The notes under the pieces: generated by a model | What the model was told of the DNA's origin: nothing | Database searches by the model: none | The model's input: only the letters and a program-made list of their open reading frames with translations | Assembly: GCA_020048595.1 (NCBI GenBank) | Contig: JAIFMH010000246.1 | Coordinates: forward strand, 1 to 13,084 | DNA: 13,084 nucleotides | Source: Bacteroidota bacterium | GTDB taxonomy: Bacteria > Bacteroidota > Bacteroidia > Bacteroidales > UBA4417 | Direction: 5' to 3' | Shown: positions 6,808 through 12,601 of the stretch, piece by piece | How positions within the stretch are numbered: the stretch's first letter is position 1 | Layout of the letters: the number at the start of each line of letters is the position of its first letter | Position numbers and translations under genes: made by a program

Positions 6808-6815
6808 TACCTTTG
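6808..6815 (+). promoter_or_regulatory. Bacteroidota -7 element (TACCTTTG) of the response-regulator gene
   Basis: TACCTTTG matches TAnnTTTG exactly. The transcript would start near 6820, leaving a leader of about 50 bases before the ATG at 6873. It lies inside the N-terminal extension that a start at 6792 would imply, which argues for the shorter protein. No clean -33 TTTG is visible at the right distance. Confidence 0.5.
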
Positions 6816-6872
6816 AAGCTTTTCTGGATAAAGGTATACAGAGAGAAAAACCTAATCCTTTTTGGTCTTGTT

Positions 6873-7250
6873 ATGAAAATTCTGATAGCTGAAGATAATT
6901 TGATGAACCAACACCTCATGAGCAGGTACATGAGCAAACTTGGTTGGGAGTATGTGATAGTTGAAAATGGGTTGCTAGCTACAGAGGCATGCCGGGCGGA
7001 GGAATTTAATGCTATATTAATGGATATTGACATGCCTGTGCTTGATGGAATTGAAGCAACAAGGTATATACGAGTCTTTAATAAAACAATTCCTATTGTA
7101 GCTATTACTGCTTATGCTGATGATCTGATGAGGACTGAATGTGCCGAAGCAGGCATGAATGCTTTCCTTGCAAAACCATGTTCGCGTGAAGAAATAAAGG
7201 ATGTAATAGCCGAATGCGTTGAAATCAATTCATACAAAGTAGCTGGTTGA
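6873..7250 (+). CDS. Receiver-only response regulator (CheY-like)
   Basis: A stand-alone phosphoacceptor domain of 125 residues with no output domain. Visible receiver features: acidic pair E7-D8 in ILIAEDN, phosphoacceptor D51 in ILMDIDMPVLDG, T79 in AITA, and K101 in FLAKPCS. The EDNLMNQ and MDIDMPVLDGIEATR wording is that of receivers found in hybrid histidine kinases and phosphorelays, where they receive phosphate from a kinase or pass it to an Hpt protein. No kinase, Hpt or output gene is next to it, so its partner must lie elsewhere. I chose the ATG at 6873 because the receiver's first beta strand starts there; an in-frame ATG at 6792 would add 27 residues of poor receiver character and lies upstream of the likely promoter. 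It is followed by a strong terminator, hence a single-gene transcript. Its target is unknown. Confidence 0.9.
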   Translation: MKILIAEDNLMNQHLMSRYMSKLGWEYVIVENGLLATEACRAEEFNAILMDIDMPVLDGIEATRYIRVFNKTIPIVAITAYADDLMRTECAEAGMNAFLAKPCSREEIKDVIAECVEINSYKVAG

Positions 7251-7274
7251 TTTATAAAAAAAAATATGTTCATT

Positions 7275-7304
7275 AAGCCTGATTTTATTCAGGCTTTTTT
7301 TTTT
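7275..7304 (+). terminator. Strong rho-independent terminator after the response regulator
   Basis: AAGCCTGA (7275-7282) pairs perfectly with TCAGGCTT (7289-7296) around a 6-base TTTTAT loop, and a run of ten T residues (7295-7304) follows the stem. It isolates the response-regulator transcript from pyrG. Confidence 0.92.
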
Positions 7305-7336
7305 ATTATTTTCAAGGAATTCAGACAAGTGATTCG

Positions 7337-7344
7337 TATTTTTG
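7337..7344 (+). promoter_or_regulatory. -7 element (TATTTTTG) of pyrG
   Basis: TATTTTTG followed by CA matches TAnnTTTG. It lies between the upstream terminator and pyrG, so it is the likely promoter of pyrG. The start near 7349 implies a leader of about 110 bases. The -33 region has T-rich sequence but no exact TTTG. Confidence 0.6.
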
Positions 7345-7384
7345 CACAGGTTTTAAATCCGGATCACATCATTCATATAATTTT

Positions 7385-7410
7385 CTATCGGAAACCTTGT
7401 TAACCGATAG
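7385..7410 (+). promoter_or_regulatory. Hairpin in the pyrG leader
   Basis: CTATCGG (7385-7391) pairs with CCGATAG (7404-7410), and inner AAC (7393-7395) with GTT (7399-7401) around a CTT loop, giving about ten pairs with a small internal bulge. It ends 50 bases before the pyrG ATG, downstream of the predicted transcription start. No T-run follows it, so attenuation of the B. subtilis pyrG type is not indicated. Confidence 0.45.
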
Positions 7411-7460
7411 TAATTTATTTTTATTCATACTGCCGGATTAAATCTTCTATAAAAATCATC

Positions 7461-9080
7461 ATGGCTGAAACAAAATACATTTTTACAACCGGGGGAGTTG
7501 CCTCTTCATTAGGTAAAGGCATTATAAGTTCTTCCCTGGCTAAACTGCTCATTGCCCGTGGTTACAGGGTTGCGATCCAGAAACTTGATCCTTATATCAA
7601 TATTGATCCGGGCACTTTAAATCCCTATGAGCATGGCGAATGCTTTGTTACAGATGACGGTGCCGAAACTGATCTGGATCTTGGCCATTATGAGCGGTTC
7701 ACAAATGTACGAACTTCACAGGCCAACAATGTAACCACCGGAAGGATATACCAGGCGGTTATCGATAAAGAAAGGCGTGGAGACTATCTGGGCGAAACCG
7801 TACAGGTGATCCCTCATATTACCGACGAAATTAAATACCGTATACAATTGCTGGGTGCCAGCGGTAATTACGATTTTGTTATCACCGAAATAGGAGGGAC
7901 CGTTGGCGATATCGAATCTTTACCTTACATTGAGTCTGTAAGACAGATGAAGTGGGAACTTGGTACCCGTTGCCTGGTAATTCATCTTACGCTGGTACCT
8001 TATCTGGCCTCTTCAGGCGAGCTGAAAACCAAGCCTACGCAACACTCGGTAAAAATGTTACTCGAATCGGGAGTACAACCCGATGTAATAGTCTGCCGTT
8101 CCGAAAAACATCTTAACCAGGCAATCCGTAATAAAATAGCACTCTTCTGTAACGTTAATCCTTCAGCAGTAATCGAATCAGTAGATGTGGAAACTATCTA
8201 TGATGTTCCTCTGCTGATGCGTGATGAAAGGCTCGACCAGGTTATACTTGAGAAAATGCAGGTTCCGATACGCAAGCAACCTGACCTTAAGCTTTGGGAA
8301 GAGTTTTTGCATAAGCTGAAACATCCGGTTGGTGAAGTTCAAATCGGGCTTGTTGGTAAATACGTTGAACTGAGAGATGCATATAAGTCGATAACCGAAT
8401 CGTTTATTCATGCCGGAGCCGAAAATCAGTATAAAGTCAACCTGAAGATGATTCATTCTGAATCAATCAACGATAGTACTTATAAACATTTACTTCAGGA
8501 TCTGGATGGAATACTTGTTGCTCCCGGTTTTGGTGAACGTGGTATCGAAGGCAAAATCATTGCAATCAGGTTTGCCCGCGAAAATAAAGTCCCTTTTCTT
8601 GGAATTTGTCTTGGGATGCAATGCGCTGTGATTGAATTCGGTCGAAATGTACTGGGTTTAAAAGATGCTCATTCAACCGAAATGAATTCTTTGACGCCCT
8701 TCCCTGTAATCGATATTATGGAGGAGCAAAAGAAAATTGACAAGAAAGGCGGAACTATGCGGCTTGGTTCATACCCTTGCACAATAAAGTCGGGTACCAA
8801 AATATGGGATGTTTATAAAACTGCTGAGATTGTTGAACGCCATCGGCACCGTTTTGAATTCAATAATGCATTCCTGGCTGATTTTGAAAAAGCCGGAATG
8901 ATACCATCAGGCATAAATAAACAAAATGACCTGGTTGAAATTATTGAGATTAAAGATCATCCCTGGTTTATTGGTGTGCAGTTCCATCCTGAATATAAAA
9001 GCACGGTAGCCTCACCGCATCCGCTGTTTGTACATTTTGTTAAGGCCGCGATACAGTTCAAAAAAGTTCAGAAAAAATAA
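7461..9080 (+). CDS. pyrG: CTP synthase (glutamine-hydrolysing)
   Basis: PyrG makes CTP from UTP, ATP and glutamine-derived ammonia in the cytoplasm, the last step of pyrimidine nucleotide synthesis. At 539 residues it has the standard two-domain layout. The synthase domain (about 1-270) shows the GGVASSLGKG nucleotide loop at 11-20 with K18, QKLDPYINIDPGTLNPYEHGE at about 40-60, TDDGAETDLDLGHYERF at about 64-80 and the Mg-binding E143 in TEIGGTVGD. The class I glutamine amidotransferase domain (about 295-530) shows an oxyanion-region GFGERG at 356-361, nucleophile C383 in GICLGMQ, and H509 and E511 in QFHPEY. All catalytic residues are present. It is separated from the upstream regulator gene by a terminator and precedes yidC by 209 bases, an arrangement common in Bacteroidota. 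The A/T-rich start context has no Shine-Dalgarno site. Confidence 0.98.
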   Translation: MAETKYIFTTGGVASSLGKGIISSSLAKLLIARGYRVAIQKLDPYINIDPGTLNPYEHGECFVTDDGAETDLDLGHYERFTNVRTSQANNVTTGRIYQAVIDKERRGDYLGETVQVIPHITDEIKYRIQLLGASGNYDFVITEIGGTVGDIESLPYIESVRQMKWELGTRCLVIHLTLVPYLASSGELKTKPTQHSVKMLLESGVQPDVIVCRSEKHLNQAIRNKIALFCNVNPSAVIESVDVETIYDVPLLMRDERLDQVILEKMQVPIRKQPDLKLWEEFLHKLKHPVGEVQIGLVGKYVELRDAYKSITESFIHAGAENQYKVNLKMIHSESINDSTYKHLLQDLDGILVAPGFGERGIEGKIIAIRFARENKVPFLGICLGMQCAVIEFGRNVLGLKDAHSTEMNSLTPFPVIDIMEEQKKIDKKGGTMRLGSYPCTIKSGTKIWDVYKTAEIVERHRHRFEFNNAFLADFEKAGMIPSGINKQNDLVEIIEIKDHPWFIGVQFHPEYKSTVASPHPLFVHFVKAAIQFKKVQKK

Positions 9081-9102
9081 ACAGCTGGATTTATCCTGTT
9101 TA
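9078..9102 (+). terminator. Possible weak terminator or 3' hairpin after pyrG
   Basis: TAAACAG (9078-9084) pairs with CTGTTTA (9096-9102), with an alternative inner GGAT/ATCC pairing (9087-9096). The left arm overlaps the pyrG stop codon. There is no clean T-run afterwards, so termination may be inefficient and some read-through into yidC is likely. Confidence 0.4.
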
Positions 9103-9178
9103 CAGCCTTATAAGTTCATGGGATTAGTGTGAAACATATTCTCCTGAGGCGGAACATCAGTACTTATCCAACATTTTG

Positions 9179-9186
9179 TATCTTTG
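9179..9186 (+). promoter_or_regulatory. -7 element (TATCTTTG) of yidC
   Basis: TATCTTTG followed by CC is an exact TAnnTTTG match about 100 bases upstream of the yidC ATG, indicating that yidC has its own promoter although pyrG precedes it. No exact -33 TTTG is visible. Confidence 0.55.
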
Positions 9187-9213
9187 CCGTCCCGAAACTC
9201 CCTTTGGAATTGT

Positions 9214-9245
9214 AAATTATTGATAGTCAGTAATTTTTATTTTTC
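9214..9245 (+). promoter_or_regulatory. Terminator-like A/T hairpin in the yidC leader
   Basis: AAATTATTGA (9214-9223) pairs with TCAGTAATTT (9227-9236) over ten positions including one U-G wobble, around a TAG loop, and is followed by a T-rich tract to 9244. It sits between the predicted yidC promoter and its ATG. It could be a distal terminator for pyrG read-through, an attenuator, or chance in A/T-rich DNA. Confidence 0.35.
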
Positions 9246-9289
9246 ATGAACAGTTTGAAATACGTAATCAAATACATACATTATATTAA

Positions 9290-11215
9290 ATGAGTAAGAA
9301 TAATATTATTGGTTTGGTAATCATTGTTGGATTATTGATAGGCTACAGCCTTTGGATGACTCCATCGAAAGAAGAAATGGCTGCCTCCAAAAGGAAAAGT
9401 GATTCAATAAGCCAGATTCAGCGTACTGATTCATTAGAAGCAGCTATGGCTGAAATGGTAAAAAAAGCCATAGCCGATTCAGTTGCCAAAACGAATCCTG
9501 TTGAATCAACAGTAGTTGTTTCTGATACAACCTCCAGTGGATTCTCATCTGTTGCTGTTAAGGATGAGAAGTTTTATACTCTCGAAAGTGATTTGATGAA
9601 GTTGAAAATTTCATCCCGCGGAGGTATGATCTGGTCAGTGCAATTAAAAGATTATCAAACTTTTGATACTTTACCACTGGTTCTATTCAAAGGTGATTCC
9701 TCTGTATTTGGTTTTGAATTTAATACCGAAGATCTTCGAACATTAAATACTGCCGACCTGATGTTCGTTCCGGTTACAACAACCGGTAAGGATTCGATCC
9801 GTGTTTCGGGTAAAGATTCAGTGCAGTTTGCCCTTAGAGTATACCCCGGCAAAGTGGATACAGCCAATTCAAAGAGTTACATAGAATATGTTTATACTCT
9901 GAAAGGCAATAATTACATGGTTGGTTATAAAGTCAACTTTGTTGGTATGAAGGGCTATATCGCCCAAAATACCCGCGACATGTCATTGCTTTGGAGTACT
10001 ACACTTCTTCAACAGGAAAAAAGCCTGAAGACTGAACAAACACAGTCGACTATACATTATATGGATTTAGCCGGAGAAGTGGATTACCTGAGCGAAACCA
10101 AAGATGAAAAGGAACGATTATCAACTGCAGTAAAATGGGTTTCATTTAAACAACAGTTCTTTTCAGCCACTCTTATCGCTTCGGATAAATTTGAGAGTGC
10201 AGATATTGAAACTGTTGGTTATTCTGACATGAATACAGACCGCAAGGTAAAAACAATGAATTCTGCTTTCATTTTACCCTATACCATGGAAAATGATCAG
10301 ACCTATGATTTGAACTGGTATTTCGGACCTAATAAATATAAAGTCCTCAGGCAATATAAAATGAACCTCGAAAGGCAGATTCCCCTGGGATGGAGTTTCT
10401 TCCTTATGCAATGGATTAACCGGTTTGCAGTTATTCCTGTTTTCAACTGGCTGGAATCGTTTGATATGAATTATGGTATCATAATTCTGATTCTGACAAT
10501 TCTATTGAAAATAGTCCTTTTCCCTATCGCATGGAAAACATATATTTCTTCTGCAAAAATGCGGATTCTGAAACCCGAAATTGAAGAAATCGGTTTAAAA
10601 TTTCCGAAAAAGGACGATGCCATGAAGAAACAGCAGGCTACCATGGCACTGTATAAAAAGGCCGGTGTTAATCCTATGGCCGGATGCGTACCCATGCTGC
10701 TTCAGTTCCCGATCCTGATTGCACTTTTCAGGTTCTTTCCGGCATCTTTCGAATTGCGTCAGCAATCATTTCTATGGGCAACTGACTTATCGAGTTATGA
10801 CTCCATTTATTCATGGACTGCGCAGATTCCTCTGCTAAGCACCTATTATGGAAATCATATTAGTTTATTCACATTACTGATGACTATTTCAACCATCATG
10901 TATACCAAGATGAATAATGATATGATGGGTTCAACCCAGCAAATGCCGGGTATGAAAACTATGATGTACCTGATGCCGATCATGTTCCTTGGTTTCTTTA
11001 ATAACTTTTCTGCAGGTTTGAGTTACTATTACATGCTGGCTAACTTGTTCACTTTTGCGCAGATGTTTATAATACGCCGTTTTGTTAACGAAGATAAACT
11101 TCACAAACGCATACAGGAAAATAAAACCAAACCTGTTAAAAAATCATCATTCCAGAAACGCCTGGAAGACATGACAAAACAACAACAGCAGAAAGCAGTT
11201 GTTAAAAGAAAATAG
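9290..11215 (+). CDS. yidC: Membrane protein insertase YidC (Oxa1/Alb3 family)
   Basis: YidC inserts and folds inner-membrane proteins, alone or with SecYEG. At 641 residues it is a Gram-negative-type YidC: membrane segment 1 at about 5-22, a charged linker (25-90), a large periplasmic beta-sandwich domain (about 90-350), an amphipathic stretch (about 360-390), then the conserved core with segments at about 395-415, 465-484, 522-540, 556-575 and 578-597. SSAKMRILKPEI at 420-431 and AGVNPMAGCVPMLLQFPILIALF at about 458-480 are family hallmarks. Where E. coli has the hydrophilic-groove arginine R366, this protein has K407, a conservative change that keeps the positive charge. The tail (601-641) is very rich in Lys, Arg and Gln, suiting ribosome contact. 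It follows pyrG but probably has its own promoter; a strong terminator follows. No rnpA or rpmH genes are adjacent, unlike the proteobacterial arrangement. Confidence 0.97.
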   Translation: MSKNNIIGLVIIVGLLIGYSLWMTPSKEEMAASKRKSDSISQIQRTDSLEAAMAEMVKKAIADSVAKTNPVESTVVVSDTTSSGFSSVAVKDEKFYTLESDLMKLKISSRGGMIWSVQLKDYQTFDTLPLVLFKGDSSVFGFEFNTEDLRTLNTADLMFVPVTTTGKDSIRVSGKDSVQFALRVYPGKVDTANSKSYIEYVYTLKGNNYMVGYKVNFVGMKGYIAQNTRDMSLLWSTTLLQQEKSLKTEQTQSTIHYMDLAGEVDYLSETKDEKERLSTAVKWVSFKQQFFSATLIASDKFESADIETVGYSDMNTDRKVKTMNSAFILPYTMENDQTYDLNWYFGPNKYKVLRQYKMNLERQIPLGWSFFLMQWINRFAVIPVFNWLESFDMNYGIIILILTILLKIVLFPIAWKTYISSAKMRILKPEIEEIGLKFPKKDDAMKKQQATMALYKKAGVNPMAGCVPMLLQFPILIALFRFFPASFELRQQSFLWATDLSSYDSIYSWTAQIPLLSTYYGNHISLFTLLMTISTIMYTKMNNDMMGSTQQMPGMKTMMYLMPIMFLGFFNNFSAGLSYYYMLANLFTFAQMFIIRRFVNEDKLHKRIQENKTKPVKKSSFQKRLEDMTKQQQQKAVVKRK

Positions 11216-11234
11216 AAAATAGAAAATAGAAAAA
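11207..11234. repeat. AGAAAAT heptamer tandem repeat at the yidC stop codon
   Basis: Three exact AGAAAAT units (11207-11213, 11214-11220, 11221-11227) and a fourth with one change (11228-11234). The yidC TAG stop lies at the junction of units one and two. Gain or loss of downstream units would leave the stop in place, so length change should be neutral for the protein. Confidence 0.7.
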
Positions 11235-11261
11235 GGTTTGTATCGGGATAACACCGACTAA

Positions 11262-11302
11262 AAAATCCGCAGTTAGAATCAATTGATTTTACTGCGGATT
11301 TT
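11262..11302. terminator. Bidirectional rho-independent terminator between yidC and mqnA
   Basis: AAAATCCGCAGT (11262-11273) and ACTGCGGATTTT (11291-11302) form a perfect 12-bp stem. The 17-base loop contains its own palindrome, AATCAATTGATT (11277-11288). T-rich tracts leave the stem on both strands: TTTT then CTCTTTTT to the right, and a run of T residues on the minus strand from the A-run at 11260-11265. It serves the converging yidC and mqnA transcripts. Confidence 0.92.
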
Positions 11303-11360
11303 CTCTTTTTGGTTAGTTAGGGAGCTTATTCTCAAGGTTTAAAAGAAATTATTCAAGGAA

Positions 11361-12101
11361 TCAGGAGAGAAATTTCAAAAAAAGCTCCATCCCCTTTTTC
11401 TTTTGTTCATCCAGATTATAGCTGATATCGTTTTTAAGGTAGGAGATAAGTTCCTGATCAGTAATATGAGGATTTAAGGCCATATTAATGGATTCTTCAC
11501 GATGTTCGACTCCCCATGCCAATGCTGATTGAAATGATTTCTCAAACTCTGCCGGAAGTGGTTGACGTGAAATCCATACTGCAAATACAAATGGTAGCCC
11601 GGTAAATTTAATCCATTCGCCGGCGAGGTCATAACAAAAAGGATATTTGCCGGATAAACCGAACGTTTTATCTCCAATCAGCACCATTCCATCATCCGGG
11701 GAAAGCTTTCCTTTTAATTCTGAAAGGCTTTTCCAATGCGGATTGATTTTCCAGTATTTCTTTGCCAGTACCCGGACAAGGCTAACGGAAGTAAGGCTGT
11801 CGGTATCGAGGTAAATAGTTTTTATTTCCGGCAAAGCTACATTAGCCAGAAGTAAAACCGATTTTACCTCTTTATCAGCACCAATACATAAGTTGCTTAC
11901 CAGATGATAATCAGGTATTCCTGTCAATGCACCCACCGGTATCAATCCGATCTCGGCTTCGTTGGAAATAATCTTACTCGCACTGACTGATGGAACTTCA
12001 AGATTGAGTTCATACCCTGAGAGTAATCCTGAATGTGTTAACCCGTAAATAAAAGGGAGTGTATTATAATAGGAAATGGCAGTAATTCGGATAGGATTCA
12101 T
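11361..12101 (-). CDS. mqnA: Chorismate dehydratase MqnA (futalosine menaquinone pathway)
   Basis: MqnA dehydrates chorismate to 3-enolpyruvylbenzoate, the first committed step of menaquinone synthesis through futalosine. The 246-residue soluble protein has the periplasmic-binding-protein-like fold of the MqnA/MqnD family. Visible signatures: RITAISYYNTLPFIYGL at 5-21 with N13 at the position of the family's active-site asparagine, VPSVSASKI at 36-44, AEIGLIPVGAL at 49-59, KSVLLLAN at 80-87, YLDTDSLTSVSLVRVL at 97-112, YDLAGEWIKFTGLPFVFAVW at about 157-176. The SYxNT start favours MqnA over MqnD. Length is slightly short but within family range. It faces yidC across a shared terminator and is divergent from rpsA; no other mqn gene is in the window, so the rest of the pathway must be elsewhere. 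I found no exact -7 element upstream. Confidence 0.9.
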   Translation of the reverse strand: MNPIRITAISYYNTLPFIYGLTHSGLLSGYELNLEVPSVSASKIISNEAEIGLIPVGALTGIPDYHLVSNLCIGADKEVKSVLLLANVALPEIKTIYLDTDSLTSVSLVRVLAKKYWKINPHWKSLSELKGKLSPDDGMVLIGDKTFGLSGKYPFCYDLAGEWIKFTGLPFVFAVWISRQPLPAEFEKSFQSALAWGVEHREESINMALNPHITDQELISYLKNDISYNLDEQKKKGMELFLKFLS

Positions 12102-12258
12102 CTGGTATTAATAATTTTATAAAGGTCAGATGGAACTCCATGACAAAATTTTAACATCCACCTATTAGTCAAAATTGTCTGTTTTTATCATGTTCGTTTC
12201 AAGTGGACGAAAGTATAAAAAAATCAGTTAAACATTACACTACTATTAAGCCATTTGT

Positions 12259-12367
12259 GCCACAGATTACGCAGATTCACATAGATTCAGTTATAATTTC
12301 AGAAACTTCAAGACATAAATCATTTACCTTGATTAATTTAATCTGTGAAATCTGCAAAATCTGTGGC
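12259..12367. repeat. Large interspersed inverted repeat built of CACAGATT-like units
   Basis: The left arm starts GCCACAGATTACGCAGATT (12259-12277) and continues with CACATAGATT; the right arm ends ATCTGCAAAATCTGTGGC (12350-12367). The outer 18 bases of the arms are complementary at 16 positions, and the inner parts match less well, with about 52 bases between the arms. Each arm is itself a degenerate array of AGATT or AATCT units spaced 9-10 bases apart. A 10-base direct repeat, TTATAATTTC, occurs inside the spacer (12291-12300) and just right of the right arm (12371-12380). Elements of this look are scattered in many environmental Bacteroidota genomes; I know of no established function. 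Confidence 0.7.
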
Positions 12368-12475
12368 TTATTATAATTTCGTATTGTTTTCCCCCTTCCG
12401 ATTTGCTACTAAATTTGTAATATCTGCGTCCCGAATTTAATTAGAAAGGCCACATTTTTATTAAAAATAATTTAC

Positions 12476-12483
12476 TACCTTTG
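12476..12483 (+). promoter_or_regulatory. -7 element (TACCTTTG) of rpsA
   Basis: TACCTTTG followed by CA is an exact TAnnTTTG match in an A/T-rich context, with a T-run (TTTTTA) near the -33 position. Transcription from about 12488 would give a leader of roughly 114 bases. Confidence 0.65.
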
Positions 12484-12514
12484 CACCCCATTTTAGCAGT
12501 GCATTGTTTCTCTT

Positions 12515-12579
12515 TTCCGGTAAGTTAATCAATATATCTGTCTATAAATCAACTCAATGTTAAACCGGCCGAACCGGAA
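12515..12579 (+). promoter_or_regulatory. Paired CCGG boxes in the rpsA leader
   Basis: TTCCGGT (12515-12521) can pair with ACCGGAA (12573-12579) around a 51-base A/T-rich loop. A third CCGG box (AACCGG, 12563-12568) offers an alternative partner. The right arm ends 22 bases before the rpsA ATG, where a stem could influence initiation. Autoregulation by S1 is known in E. coli; extending it here is inference. Confidence 0.4.
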
Positions 12580-12601
12580 GGCCATTAATTAGATTATTAT
12601 T

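Larger units (their letters stand above)
12102..12601. other. 500-base divergent region between mqnA and rpsA
   Basis: No coding sequence is evident. The left 150 bases are A/T-rich and should include the mqnA promoter, though no exact TAnnTTTG occurs on the minus strand; a short imperfect dyad, TTCGT (12193-12197) with ACGAA (12207-12211), is present. The middle is occupied by an interspersed inverted repeat at 12259-12367. The right 125 bases hold the rpsA promoter and leader. Confidence 0.6.

Noticed and set aside
6792..6872. 27-residue N-terminal extension of the response regulator
   Set aside because: Receiver domains begin at the MKILIAEDN strand, and a good -7 element lies inside the extension.
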